NCBI GenBank assembly: GCA_016744905.1
Contig: JADGDM010000014.1
Span: 1-50,505 of the forward strand
Direction of reading: 5' to 3'
Length of the DNA stretch: 50,505 nt
Origin: Sulfurimonadaceae bacterium
GTDB lineage: Bacteria > Campylobacterota > Campylobacteria > Campylobacterales > Sulfurimonadaceae
Below are positions 32,777-42,275 of the stretch, piece after piece; positions within the stretch are counted from its first letter, which is position 1, and every line of letters starts with the position of its first letter. The notes beneath the pieces were generated by a model. That model was not told the origin of the DNA. It ran no database searches and was given only the letters and a program-made list of their open reading frames with translations. The translations under genes and the position numbers were made by a program.

Positions 32777-33337
32777 TTGTATAGACTATTATTTATTATT
32801 TTTTTAGGCCTTGGTTCTGCGCAAGCAGATGAACGTGTTATTATTGGTGCTGGTGCTGGTTGGGTGAATGAAGACTTTAGTTTTACCAATTCACAAGGTG
32901 AAAAAACAGTAGGCTCATCTGCAGCAATTGAGAATTTAAAAATTGGTTATGGTGATATAAAAAAATACGCCATTACTTTTACAGTTAGTTATAGCGAGTA
33001 CTCTCAAAATCTTTTTTCTCTCAATGATGGCAGTAAGATGAATTTAGATATTGATCTGATTAAATCTTTTGATCTTAATTCTAGTTTTATTCCTTTTGTC
33101 TCAATGGGAATGGGTGTTGGACATATGACGGTAGAGAGAGAATTAGAAAACTATGTTGAGGGCGGTTCTTTTCAAGTAGGTACTGGATTGTATTATCAGA
33201 TTGCTCCCTATATGGATTTGGAGTTAAATATTCAATATAAATGGGCACACTGGACATCGTTAGATTTTATCAGTACAAAGCCTGAAACATCATCAACATC
33301 ACTATTAGGCACACTAGGTGTCAACTTTAGATTTTAG
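32777..33337 (+). CDS. Small outer-membrane beta-barrel protein
   Basis: A 186-aa protein with a signal peptide (MYRLLFIIFLGLGSAQA, then DERV) and an eight-strand-type barrel: alternating hydrophobic strands, glycine and aromatic-rich turns (FVSMGMGVGHMTV, YYQIAPYMDLELNIQYKWAHW) and the C-terminal strand GTLGVNFRF ending in Phe, the BAM signal. It resembles OmpA/OmpW-type porin-like barrels. The frame extends to TTG 32750, but TTG 32777 has AGGA 7 bases upstream and begins the signal peptide. It is followed after 8 bp by a lipoprotein gene. Confidence 0.75.
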   Translation: MYRLLFIIFLGLGSAQADERVIIGAGAGWVNEDFSFTNSQGEKTVGSSAAIENLKIGYGDIKKYAITFTVSYSEYSQNLFSLNDGSKMNLDIDLIKSFDLNSSFIPFVSMGMGVGHMTVERELENYVEGGSFQVGTGLYYQIAPYMDLELNIQYKWAHWTSLDFISTKPETSSTSLLGTLGVNFRF

Positions 33338-33345
33338 GACTCCTT

Positions 33346-34026
33346 ATGCATACAATATATAAATTATTACTACTACTGTCAATGCTTAGTATCTTTACAG
33401 CTTGTGATGAGAAAACGGAAGGTGACCCTTTAGTTCCTGATATTCTTGGACTTAAAGCCATTGATGCACCAAATAAAAGTTATGCACTTAATAAACATCT
33501 ATTAAATATTAATGCAATGTACAGCAGTGATTATGAAAGTGATGTGACGGAGTATGTCTCATGGAATGTTAGTGATACACAAAGTGGTGTGATGTCAACG
33601 ACTACACTTAATGAATACTTGGCTAATGCAAAATCAGGAACACCAACAATCTCTTTTAGTTATAAAGGGATAGTCGGCAGTGTAATTATAGAAAACATTG
33701 CTATTCGTGATATGAATGTCTCTTTAAGTGATGAAAACCTTAGCATTAACTCAACGTATCAATGTGATCTTAATGCTACATATGAGGACAATACAAGCAG
33801 TGCAGATATTGATTACTCCACACCATTTATCTCTCAAGTGTTGTGGGAAAGTAATAATACAACACTGGCAACAGTTGATCAAAATGGTTTAATTACGACC
33901 ATAGAATCAGGTTTAGTTAAAATTACAGCACGTGCTTTTGAAAATTATACTATTGAAATAAATGGGGCAAATGAAGTTAACAGCTCTATTGAGATAATAA
34001 TTAGTGAAAATAATTCATCCATTTAA
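33346..34026 (+). CDS. Lipoprotein with Ig-like (BIG2-type) domains
   Basis: A 226-aa protein with a lipoprotein signal (lipobox FTAC, lipidated C20). Two bacterial Ig-like repeats follow. The second is clearest: a Ser/Thr-rich strand, then VLWESNNTTLATVDQNGLIT and TIESGLVKITARAFENYTIE, the BIG2 pattern. The first half has the related VSWNVSDTQSGVMSTTTL. It is likely anchored in the outer membrane with the beta-barrel protein encoded just upstream. The function is unknown. Confidence 0.75.
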   Translation: MHTIYKLLLLLSMLSIFTACDEKTEGDPLVPDILGLKAIDAPNKSYALNKHLLNINAMYSSDYESDVTEYVSWNVSDTQSGVMSTTTLNEYLANAKSGTPTISFSYKGIVGSVIIENIAIRDMNVSLSDENLSINSTYQCDLNATYEDNTSSADIDYSTPFISQVLWESNNTTLATVDQNGLITTIESGLVKITARAFENYTIEINGANEVNSSIEIIISENNSSI

Positions 34027-34085
34027 AACTTACCTAAGCTTTGTTTAGTTATAAATCGACTACTAAGAAAATATAAGGTTTTTAA

Positions 34086-34346
34086 ATGTCACTAATAATC
34101 AATGATGTCTGTATCGCATGCGATGCATGCCGAGAAGAATGTCCTACTGAAGCGATAGAAGAGGGCGATCCAATTTACATTATTGATCCAGATAGATGTA
34201 CAGAATGTGTAGGCATCTATGATGAGCCTTCATGTATCTCCGTCTGCCCAGTTGACTGCATAGTTCCAGATAAAGATAATGTTGAAACGATAGCAGAACT
34301 CCGTTTTAAACATGAAAAGATAGAAGCAGAATACGAAGAGGAATAG
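34086..34346 (+). CDS. 2[4Fe-4S] ferredoxin, YfhL-like
   Basis: An 86-aa low-potential ferredoxin. Cluster I ligands are C9, C12, C15 and C19; cluster II ligands are C38, C41, C50 and C54, with the CX2CX8CX3C spacing of the YfhL/Allochromatium type. An extra Cys (C58) lies in CPVDC. The acidic C-terminal helix (KHEKIEAEYEEE) also fits. It carries electrons to an unknown partner. It starts 59 bp after the lipoprotein and is followed after 3 bp by ppx/gppA, a pairing that I recall from other Campylobacterota. Confidence 0.92.
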   Translation: MSLIINDVCIACDACREECPTEAIEEGDPIYIIDPDRCTECVGIYDEPSCISVCPVDCIVPDKDNVETIAELRFKHEKIEAEYEEE

Positions 34347-34349
34347 ACA

Positions 34350-35816
34350 ATGGCAAAACGTACAGCAATTATAGATATTGGCTCTAACTCAGTTAGGATT
34401 GCTATCTATGAAAAAAGTAGTCGTTTTGCTTTCCATCTTCTAAAAGAGGCAAAAAGTCGTGTACGCATCAGTGAAGATGCTTATGAAAACGACGGTTACC
34501 TACAAGATAAAGCCATTGAGAGAACACTCAGCGCGCTAAGAGACTTCCAATCAATCATTCAATCATATAAAGTAAGAAAGACACTCTGTGTGGCTACCTC
34601 TGCTGTTCGTGATGCTAAAAATTCTAAAGAATTTATTTCACGTGTTCAAAAAGAGATAGGGATACAGATTAAAGTGATAGAGGGTAAAAAAGAAGCCTTC
34701 TACGGTGGACTGGCATGTGCAAACTTGCTGACTGCGAAAGATGGTGTAACTATTGATATAGGTGGAGGTTCTACAGAATGTGCTTGTATTGTTGATGGAA
34801 AAGTCGTTGATTCACACTCTCTTAATCTGGGAACGGTACGTCTGAAAGAACTCTATTTTGACTATGGAAAGATCGACGAAGCAAAAAACTATATTGATAA
34901 ACAACTAGAGTTGATACCTGCCTCTGGTGGTACACATATTTATGGCGTAGGGGGAACACTAAGAGCATTGAGTTCATCTATTCTAAATATGAGTGATTAT
35001 CCTTTAAAAAAATTGCATGGTTTTAATTATGATATTGGATTAGCAAAAGCATTGGCTGAAAATATTTTGGAAACTCAAAATCCTGATGAACTTGAAATAT
35101 TGGGTATTAAACCTGAGCGTTTCGATGTTATTAAACCAGGGGCACTCATCTTTTTACGTATTATCAAACATTTTGATACCAAAGAGATTACCACCAGTGG
35201 TGTGGGTGTGCGGGAAGGCGTCTTTTTAAGTGATCTTTTACGTCATAACAACTACCGTTTCCCAGTAAACTTTAATCCATCTGTTCGTAATTTATTGGAC
35301 AAACATGAGGGTGAACAAGAACAGTCGACAAAAATTTCTGACTTAAGTAAAAAAATATTTGATTTGATGTCAGAAGATTTAGGATTGGATACAGTTTATC
35401 GAAGACCTTTAGTGATTGCCTCTAAACTCTCAAAGATTGGCGAATCATTACACTTTTATTCGTTTCATCAACACAGTTATTATTTGATACAGAGTGCTTT
35501 GGAGTATGGGTTTTCACATCAAGAAGTAATGTTGATTTCAACGCTAGCGCGCTATCAAAAACGTAAGCGTCTAGGCAGTACACATCGTAAAAAATATCGT
35601 TCACTTTTACCACCTGAAAACCAAGTAGTTCTATTAAGTGCTATTCTTTCTATTGCCAATGCTCTATTGGCACATCGTCCTAGAAATATTGATTTTACAC
35701 TGGTCTATGAAGATAAGAAATTACTTGTCTCTTGTCCTAAACATGAAATGCACTTGGCGCAAGAGAAGTTAAAAGCGATAGAAATTCCTAAAGAGTTCCC
35801 ACTTATTTTCTCTTAG
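34350..35816 (+). CDS. ppx: Ppx/GppA exopolyphosphatase/pppGpp phosphatase
   Basis: A 488-aa protein: the N-terminal sugar-kinase-like ATPase fold with IDIGSNSVRIAIYE, TSAVRDAKNS and DIGGGSTECACI (phosphate loops), then GVGGTLRALSS. The C-terminal half is an HD-like helical domain (SALEYGFSHQEVMLISTLAR). The enzyme trims polyphosphate or the pentaphosphate alarmone; the sequence cannot tell which. The stop overlaps the convergent bamA stop by 4 bp. It contains two GCGCGC sites. Confidence 0.9.
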   Translation: MAKRTAIIDIGSNSVRIAIYEKSSRFAFHLLKEAKSRVRISEDAYENDGYLQDKAIERTLSALRDFQSIIQSYKVRKTLCVATSAVRDAKNSKEFISRVQKEIGIQIKVIEGKKEAFYGGLACANLLTAKDGVTIDIGGGSTECACIVDGKVVDSHSLNLGTVRLKELYFDYGKIDEAKNYIDKQLELIPASGGTHIYGVGGTLRALSSSILNMSDYPLKKLHGFNYDIGLAKALAENILETQNPDELEILGIKPERFDVIKPGALIFLRIIKHFDTKEITTSGVGVREGVFLSDLLRHNNYRFPVNFNPSVRNLLDKHEGEQEQSTKISDLSKKIFDLMSEDLGLDTVYRRPLVIASKLSKIGESLHFYSFHQHSYYLIQSALEYGFSHQEVMLISTLARYQKRKRLGSTHRKKYRSLLPPENQVVLLSAILSIANALLAHRPRNIDFTLVYEDKKLLVSCPKHEMHLAQEKLKAIEIPKEFPLIFS

Positions 35817-38047
35817 AATCGTTGTCCCATTGTAAACTCGAAGTTAGACTCTCTGTCTCCATCTTCGAAATTTAGAGGCAGTGCGTAGATCAATTGGATT
35901 GGTCCGACTGGTGAGAACCACTCTATAGCCGCACCGTAACCACCTTTTGATATTTCAGTTAAGTCATGCTGTCCAATAAATCCCCAGTCAACAAATGTTG
36001 TCAGACGCATCTTGGCTTTTGGCACCAATGGGAAACTCACTTCAGCACTGTTTGAGAAGGTTTGTTTCCCCCCGATACGAATTAACTCGCCATTGATATT
36101 TTCTTCACGTGGAGAGAGTGAATAGGACTCGTACCCTCTAACACTGCCCAGTCCACCCATGTAAAAGCGTTCGGCTAAAGGAATATAACCAGTGTCTGCT
36201 AAGAAGCTGTAGCGTGCTTTATAACGAAAGATTGCATCAAAACCAATAAGGTCTTCTATTCCATAATATTTGTTAAAACTGGTTCTACTTTTAAGAAAAT
36301 CAGCCTCTCCACCCAGTCCGGCGCGCTCAAAACTTTGTGTGGCAGAAAAACCGATTCTTGGAAGATAATAATCATCGGTATTGTCAAAGTTGGCACTTAA
36401 GGTGACGGCACTTTTATTGTAGCTTTCAAAAAAGATACGATTGTCAGGTTGAATAGTGGCCAAATCAATATCTTCATACTTGGTTGCTGAATAACCATAA
36501 CTCATATACCCAGTAATATAACGCGTAAATCGGTGACCTGTTCCTACTGTTATACCATCAGAAGCAACAGAGTAGTCATTATAAGCATAACGAGATTTAT
36601 AAATGGAAAAATTACCACTAAAGTCACTGTCATTTAAGTGTGGATTTGAGATATTAAATGAGTAACTTTGAGTAAGCTCTGAGTGCTCGATATTTACACC
36701 CATATTGATACCTGAACCCCAGATATTTCTATCAGTTATACTGGCTGAAAGTAGTAAACCACCATAACTACCATATCCACCACCAAGTTGAATATTTCCT
36801 GTTGGTGCCTCTTTAACCTTAACAACCAAATCCATTAATGAATCGGTGATACGTTTCTCTTCAACGGTATTGGTTTCAAAGTAACCAGAACGCCCAATGG
36901 CGTTTCTTGAGTCTCTAAGATCGGTGAGATTATACAGATCCCCTGGAGCTAAAAAGAGTTCGCGACGAATAATACGATCAAGTGTACGGTTGTTCCCTTC
37001 TATAATTACATTACGAATAAAAACTTTATTTCCTGGAATGATTTTGTAGATTACATTAACGGTATGATTGACTTCATCTTTTTGAAGGTCAGGTAGAACT
37101 TGAACAAAGGCGTAACCTAGGTCTGCAATCTTAGTTTTAATACGTTCTGAGTCATCTCTAAAGGTCTGAATATTAAATGCTTCATTGACTTTGAGGTTCA
37201 AGACATCATATAAAATCTCATCACTGATAACTTTCTTTTGTTGAAAAAGTTTAATATTTTCGATGAAATAAACTTCACCCTCATCAACTTGATAAGACAT
37301 TTGTGCACTGTAATGATCGAAGTCAACGCGAACAAATGGCTCATCAATTTTTGCATCAAGATATCCAAACTGCATGTAAAGATCACGAATGCGTAGAGGA
37401 TCATAACTGAGTTGTTCCAGTGCCATTTTTCCATCGTTACGTCCAAAAAACCATCCAGCCCATTGGTGCTCTTTGTTGGCTATGACTGTATTGAACTCTG
37501 ATGGCTTGAGGCCTTCTACCCCGTAATAGTCAAGTTTTTGAATGATAATCGTTTCACCCTCATTGACGAGAAAAGTGACCTTCATACTTCCATTTTCAAG
37601 TAAGGTTGTCTCTATCTCTACAACAGAATCAATTTTTCCTTCTTGTGAGAGGGCATTGATGATACGTGTTTTAGCTGCTTCGAGTTTTTTCTCATCATAA
37701 AGCATCCCTTTTTTGATCTGTAAAAGAGAAGCTTGAACTTCTTCATCGTCTTCTTTGTATCCCTTCATCTCAATTTTTGAGATAACTGGTTTTTCTACAA
37801 ATTTAAAAGTGAGGACTCCATTATCTTCTAATATGAGAAGATCTTTGAAGTATCCTTGTTTATAATATTTTTTAAATGCTTCATTCAGCGTTTTATCATC
37901 AACAGTGTCTCCAACTTTAAAGTCAAGCATACGAAGGGCAACGGATTCAGAGATATGAACCATTCCTTCAAAGTTTATCTCTTTGACGATACGTTCGTTT
38001 GAGAATAGAAGTGTAGAAAGTAGAAGTAAAATAGAGAATAATTTCAT
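35813..38047 (-). CDS. bamA: Outer-membrane assembly factor BamA
   Basis: A 744-aa protein: signal peptide (MKLFSILLLLSTLLFS), five periplasmic POTRA repeats (about 20-400; starts such as VKEINFEGMVHISES, KLDYYGVEGLKPSEF, FIRNVIIEGNNRTLD), and a 16-strand barrel with the conserved loop-6 motif region (LSPREENINGELIRIGGKQT; VRGYESYS) and a C-terminal strand ending EFTMGQRF. It inserts barrel proteins in the outer membrane and is the core of the BAM complex. It is a single gene, without skp or lpxD downstream. Confidence 0.95.
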   Translation of the reverse strand: MKLFSILLLLSTLLFSNERIVKEINFEGMVHISESVALRMLDFKVGDTVDDKTLNEAFKKYYKQGYFKDLLILEDNGVLTFKFVEKPVISKIEMKGYKEDDEEVQASLLQIKKGMLYDEKKLEAAKTRIINALSQEGKIDSVVEIETTLLENGSMKVTFLVNEGETIIIQKLDYYGVEGLKPSEFNTVIANKEHQWAGWFFGRNDGKMALEQLSYDPLRIRDLYMQFGYLDAKIDEPFVRVDFDHYSAQMSYQVDEGEVYFIENIKLFQQKKVISDEILYDVLNLKVNEAFNIQTFRDDSERIKTKIADLGYAFVQVLPDLQKDEVNHTVNVIYKIIPGNKVFIRNVIIEGNNRTLDRIIRRELFLAPGDLYNLTDLRDSRNAIGRSGYFETNTVEEKRITDSLMDLVVKVKEAPTGNIQLGGGYGSYGGLLLSASITDRNIWGSGINMGVNIEHSELTQSYSFNISNPHLNDSDFSGNFSIYKSRYAYNDYSVASDGITVGTGHRFTRYITGYMSYGYSATKYEDIDLATIQPDNRIFFESYNKSAVTLSANFDNTDDYYLPRIGFSATQSFERAGLGGEADFLKSRTSFNKYYGIEDLIGFDAIFRYKARYSFLADTGYIPLAERFYMGGLGSVRGYESYSLSPREENINGELIRIGGKQTFSNSAEVSFPLVPKAKMRLTTFVDWGFIGQHDLTEISKGGYGAAIEWFSPVGPIQLIYALPLNFEDGDRESNFEFTMGQRF

Positions 38048-38164
38048 TGAAAACCTAGTAAAAAATATTGCGCTATTTTATCATTAAGAGCATTAACGGG
38101 GCGTAAATATAAAGGCTTTATAACAAAGAAAGCGCTAAAATTCGATTAGAAAAAAAGGAGAGTT

Positions 38165-38995
38165 ATGAAAGTTGGAATTATTGGACTAGGATTGATGGGT
38201 GGTTCACTGGCTTTAAGTCTTAAAAAGCTCTCTTTTGTTGATGAAATTGTGGGACATGATCACAATAAAGGACATCAAAAACAGGCCTTAGAATTAGGTT
38301 TGGTAGATGCCATTGTTGACTTTGAAGTTATCAAAAAATGTGACATCATTGTTTTAGGTATTCCTGTAAATGGAATCATCGCCGTTTTACAAGAGCTTAA
38401 AGATGTAGCACCGAATACCACCATTATTGATTTGGGAAGTACCAAAGAGATTATTATTAAGGCACTGCCTCAAGAGATACGTAAAAACTTTGTTGCGGTG
38501 CATCCGATGACAGGAACAGAGTACTCTGGACCAGAAGCGGCTTTTGAAGACCTTTATAAAGATAAGGTTGTTGTGATCTGTGACTTGGCAGATAGTGGAG
38601 AGTATCAACAAGAAGTAGCGGTACGACTTTTTAGTGGTATTCATATGGAGTTGCACTATATGCATGCGCATGAACATGATCGTCATGCAGCATTTATCTC
38701 GCATCTGCCTCACGCTATCTCTTACTCTTTAGCCAACACCGTACTTTCTCAAGAGAAAAAAGAGGATATTTTGGCACTTGCAGCGGGGGGATTTCGTTCG
38801 ATGAGTCGTCTGGCAAAATCTTCACCATTGATGTGGGAAGATATCTTTAAACAAAATTCTGGAAATCTTTTAGAGTCGATTGAACTTTTTGAAGCAGAGT
38901 TGGCGCGCTTGAAAAAGGATATTAAAAATGAAGATTGGCAATCACTTCATGAGAAGATGATTGAGGGGAATAAACTACAAGAGATCTTTTCGTAG
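38165..38995 (+). CDS. tyrA: Prephenate dehydrogenase TyrA
   Basis: A 276-aa enzyme of tyrosine synthesis. NAD-binding VGIIGLGLMGGSLA at the N-terminus, then LGIPVNGI, HPMTGTEYSGPEAA with the catalytic His, and the C-terminal helical dimer domain with AFISHLPHAISYSLA and AAGGFRSMSRLA. There is no fused chorismate mutase or ACT domain. ATG is behind AAAGGAG. The last 21 bp overlap the convergent batD gene. Confidence 0.94.
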   Translation: MKVGIIGLGLMGGSLALSLKKLSFVDEIVGHDHNKGHQKQALELGLVDAIVDFEVIKKCDIIVLGIPVNGIIAVLQELKDVAPNTTIIDLGSTKEIIIKALPQEIRKNFVAVHPMTGTEYSGPEAAFEDLYKDKVVVICDLADSGEYQQEVAVRLFSGIHMELHYMHAHEHDRHAAFISHLPHAISYSLANTVLSQEKKEDILALAAGGFRSMSRLAKSSPLMWEDIFKQNSGNLLESIELFEAELARLKKDIKNEDWQSLHEKMIEGNKLQEIFS

Positions 38996-40447
38996 TCTAT
39001 TTGCCATATCTTTTAAAACTTTTTTATCAATACTTAACTCTTTACCTTCGTATAAGTGTGCTTCTAGCGCGCTGATAACCTTATGTACTTCACTGTTTTC
39101 TTTATATGGGATGAGTTGAACCAAAAGCGTTTTATAATCTTTTAGATTCATTTTTTGTTCTTTCTCTTTGTTAAGCAACTTTTTCCATGGAAGCAAGGAT
39201 AAAGTGACGCCAAGCATGACACCAATAAAAAGTGCTAAAATTAAATAGAGCATTGAAAATGGACGTTCAATACTCACTGTTTTTACCTCTACTGGCGTAC
39301 TGTGAATATCTGCTCTTTGAATTTTTACCTCTTCATTAAGACTGCTAACTACTCCACCATTAACATGTACCTTAATAGCTTCTGTTGTGAGTACCTTGAC
39401 AAGCTTCTCTTTTGGATCAAAGTATTTAAGTACAATAGGGGGAATAGTGAAATCTTCACTAGAGATAATGGCCATTTTTTGAGTCAGTTGAGCTCTATAG
39501 TTTTGATTCTCAATTTGTGACTCAACCTTAGGCTCTTCATCAAAAATAGAGGCATTGGCGATACGTGGTTTGAGTGTTTCGATATCTTCAAAGTTACCAT
39601 CTCCACTAATCTTTACCACTAAGTTAACCGCTTCATTCGCATCAACAGTGGTTTTATCTACCAGGGCAGTTATTTTAAAGTCACCTACTAAGGTGATGTC
39701 TGTGGGAAGAGGTTTGACATTAAATTTAAGTGTATTTGAAAAATAACTTTTCCATTTTAGACCTGAAACCCACTGACCCCATGCATCACGTGAGTTTCCT
39801 CGAGAAGCGATTTTCATCACTGCTGGAGTGATCTCTTGGGGACCAGCGCGCTGGGGTGCCAAGATGTACGTGATGGAAGTGATGTTAAAACCATCTTTTT
39901 GATATGCCTTCCCTTGCTCCTCTTTTTTAACCCAAAAGTTATCTGTAGAAGAGGGGGTAAAGGCAGAATCAACCGCGCGGTTTCCAGTGCGCTGTTTAAA
40001 AGTAAGGACAACTTTAAAAGGTTCACCTACATAAAGTTCCTTGGCATCACTTTTTATCTCTAGTAGAAAGTCTGCACTTTTATCTTGAGTGGGTGCTTTG
40101 ACCGTGATATTAATAGCTTCAGTATGGACTACCTTTTTATCGACCTCCATTGAAATAGGCTGAATGATACATGACTTTGTTGCTACAAATCCATAGGAGA
40201 GTGTATACAGTTTGGTGAAGTTTCCATTGATAGAACGGATATTGGTGGCACTTGATTTACTGGCTATTTTTTCTCCACAAAGCTTGGTGATGCTGGGTGG
40301 GCTGATAAGTTGTCCACCAGCTTTGATAGTGAGTGTTACTAACTCTCCTTGTGTTACCGTAGTTTGGTCCACATGGGACTCTAAAGAGGCAAAAAGTGTG
40401 TTAGAAAATAGGCTTATAAAAAGTAAATATTTACCAAGGTTTTTCAT
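38975..40447 (-). CDS. BatD-like protein (second Bat operon)
   Basis: A 490-aa protein with a signal peptide (MKNLGKYLLFISLFSNTLFA), Ig-like oxygen-tolerance (BatD) repeats (about 20-380; VDQTTVTQGELVTLTIKAGG, DKTTVDANEAVNLVVKISGD), a membrane segment (about 400-420, YLILALFIGVMLGVTL) and a cytoplasmic helical tail. The frame extends 32 codons into batB, but ATG 40447 begins the signal peptide, with a 17-bp overlap of batB. It is the last gene of the operon and overlaps tyrA by 21 bp. Its exact function is unknown; BatD is thought to sit in the envelope with the vWA proteins. Confidence 0.85.
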   Translation of the reverse strand: MKNLGKYLLFISLFSNTLFASLESHVDQTTVTQGELVTLTIKAGGQLISPPSITKLCGEKIASKSSATNIRSINGNFTKLYTLSYGFVATKSCIIQPISMEVDKKVVHTEAINITVKAPTQDKSADFLLEIKSDAKELYVGEPFKVVLTFKQRTGNRAVDSAFTPSSTDNFWVKKEEQGKAYQKDGFNITSITYILAPQRAGPQEITPAVMKIASRGNSRDAWGQWVSGLKWKSYFSNTLKFNVKPLPTDITLVGDFKITALVDKTTVDANEAVNLVVKISGDGNFEDIETLKPRIANASIFDEEPKVESQIENQNYRAQLTQKMAIISSEDFTIPPIVLKYFDPKEKLVKVLTTEAIKVHVNGGVVSSLNEEVKIQRADIHSTPVEVKTVSIERPFSMLYLILALFIGVMLGVTLSLLPWKKLLNKEKEQKMNLKDYKTLLVQLIPYKENSEVHKVISALEAHLYEGKELSIDKKVLKDMANRLRKDLL

Positions 40448-42275
40448 TATCTGGCCTTTGTTGTTTAGTCGGTTGTAGTTTATAGATGTGTGCGCTTTGA
40501 TTTTTATTGAGCTCTTTAAGCCATTTTTTTGCTTCAGCGTCACTCATCTTAATCTCTTTTATATCTTGTGGTTGTTGTTCTTGAGACTCTTTATCTTCTT
40601 TTTTCTCTTTATCGCTTTTTTGAGACTCCGGTTTTTTATCCTCTTTCATCTTATCTTCGTCGTTTTTCTTTTCACTTTGCGCATCATCTTTTTCGTTTTT
40701 CTCTTTATCACTTTTGTCATCTGACTTTTTCTTATCACTTTTTTCTTGATTCTCTTGATCATCTTTTTTGTTTTGATCTTTTTTCTCTTTATCTTCTTTT
40801 TTCTGTTCGTCTTGATCTTTTTTATCTTGATCTTTTTTGTCTTTGTTTTTTTTCTCGTCTTTTTGTTCTTGTTCTTTTTTACGCTTCTCTAGCTCAGCCT
40901 TAACCAACTCTAAATTCTCTTTGGTCTCTTTATCTTCTTGAATTTTAAGGGCACTTTCATAGGCCTTTACTGCTTTTTCAAGTTCAGGAGTCTCCATGAG
41001 TTTGGTGTGGGCATTTCCAAGGTTATGAAGACGTTTAAACTCTAAGTCTTCATCAGTAGAGCGCATTTTGGAAAGGATATTGACACTGGCATTAAAATCA
41101 CCTGACTTATACAGTGAAGAGGCTTGATTGTAGAGTGCGTCATTGGAGTTATGATTGCTGTTGTACTCTTTATAATGCTTTTGCGCCTCATTGTATTCAC
41201 CATTTTTATAACTTGTCTTTGCCTTATCTAATGTCATAAAGTCAAAGAAAACAGCTTCCGCACTCTGAGGTGAAAAGAGTAACAGACCTAAAAGAAGGGC
41301 AGAGGGAAGATCCACTTGATGTCGTTTACTCATTGAACTGGTAGCAATCATTAGTAGTAAAAGTGCCAGTCCCGTAGGATAATAAAATAGAGGAATAAAC
41401 TTAGTAATCTCTTCTTCCTTTAGTGACTTTTGTATGGTTTTACTTTTAATTTCTTTGAGCATTGCTTTTACATCTTTGTCTGAGTGAACACTTTGAATAT
41501 ACGCACCATCTGTTTGTGTCGCAAGTTTGGCGACATTTTCGTTCAGTTTAGTGATGACGATATTTCCTTGGTACTCTATAAAACCATTTTCAGTTTTAAT
41601 AGGCGCACCCTTAGTGGTTCCTAAACCTAATACAAATACTTTGATATTTTGCTCTTTAGCAAAATCTATCTCTTCTTCAAAATCTTCTTGATCACCACCA
41701 TCGGTGAAGATAAAAAGATATTTATTTTCATTTTCACGCATCATCTTTGCACTCACATCAAGGAGTTGCATAAAGTTGGTTCCCTTCTCTGTCATGGCTG
41801 ATGGGTGGAGCTGTTTGGTAAGAAACTTCACTGCTCTATGATCAAAACTAAGAGGTGAAACAAGGTAAGCATCTTTTGCAAAGGCCATAACTCCGATACG
41901 TTCGACTTCACTGAAATCTAAAAATTCTATAATCTTTTTCTGCGCTGATTTCAAACGCGTGGGATAAACATCTTCCGCCAACATCGAATTTGAAATATCA
42001 AGTGCAATCATTACATCCGCACTTTTTGCTTCTATCTTTACTTTCCCATCATGAATAACAGGTTGCGCCAGTGCGAATGTTATGAGTATCATAATAAGGA
42101 AAAAGAGACCGTTTCTAAATCTTAGGCTTAGGGTATTGCTGGCTATAGTCAGCTTTTCTAAAACTTCATCAGAGAAAAAAGTGAACTTGTGCTCTTTTTG
42201 GGTGATGATAAAATAGAAAAGTATGAAGATGATAGGCAACATCACATAAAGGAAAATGGGATATAAAAAACTCAT
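40431..42275 (-). CDS. BatB/BatC fusion: vWA domain, TPR and highly charged tail
   Basis: A 614-aa protein. It has membrane segments near the N-terminus, a von Willebrand A domain with the metal site DISNS (MIALDISNSM) at about 90-280, further membrane segments (about 298-315 and 322-345), a TPR region (about 345-460), then about 110 residues of Lys/Asp/Glu/Gln (repeats of KDQDKK and KEDKE). The final 40 residues are less charged and end EKPW. A fused BatC TPR is known in several phyla. Start ATG 42275 overlaps the batA stop (ATGA). Confidence 0.85.
   Translation of the reverse strand: MSFLYPIFLYVMLPIIFILFYFIITQKEHKFTFFSDEVLEKLTIASNTLSLRFRNGLFFLIMILITFALAQPVIHDGKVKIEAKSADVMIALDISNSMLAEDVYPTRLKSAQKKIIEFLDFSEVERIGVMAFAKDAYLVSPLSFDHRAVKFLTKQLHPSAMTEKGTNFMQLLDVSAKMMRENENKYLFIFTDGGDQEDFEEEIDFAKEQNIKVFVLGLGTTKGAPIKTENGFIEYQGNIVITKLNENVAKLATQTDGAYIQSVHSDKDVKAMLKEIKSKTIQKSLKEEEITKFIPLFYYPTGLALLLLMIATSSMSKRHQVDLPSALLLGLLLFSPQSAEAVFFDFMTLDKAKTSYKNGEYNEAQKHYKEYNSNHNSNDALYNQASSLYKSGDFNASVNILSKMRSTDEDLEFKRLHNLGNAHTKLMETPELEKAVKAYESALKIQEDKETKENLELVKAELEKRKKEQEQKDEKKNKDKKDQDKKDQDEQKKEDKEKKDQNKKDDQENQEKSDKKKSDDKSDKEKNEKDDAQSEKKNDEDKMKEDKKPESQKSDKEKKEDKESQEQQPQDIKEIKMSDAEAKKWLKELNKNQSAHIYKLQPTKQQRPDNEKPW

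Noticed and set aside
39971-39980. ACCGCGCGGT as another copy of the palindrome
   Set aside because: It is CCGCGCGG, which does not contain GCGCGC. Likewise GTGCGC and ACGCGC variants were not counted.
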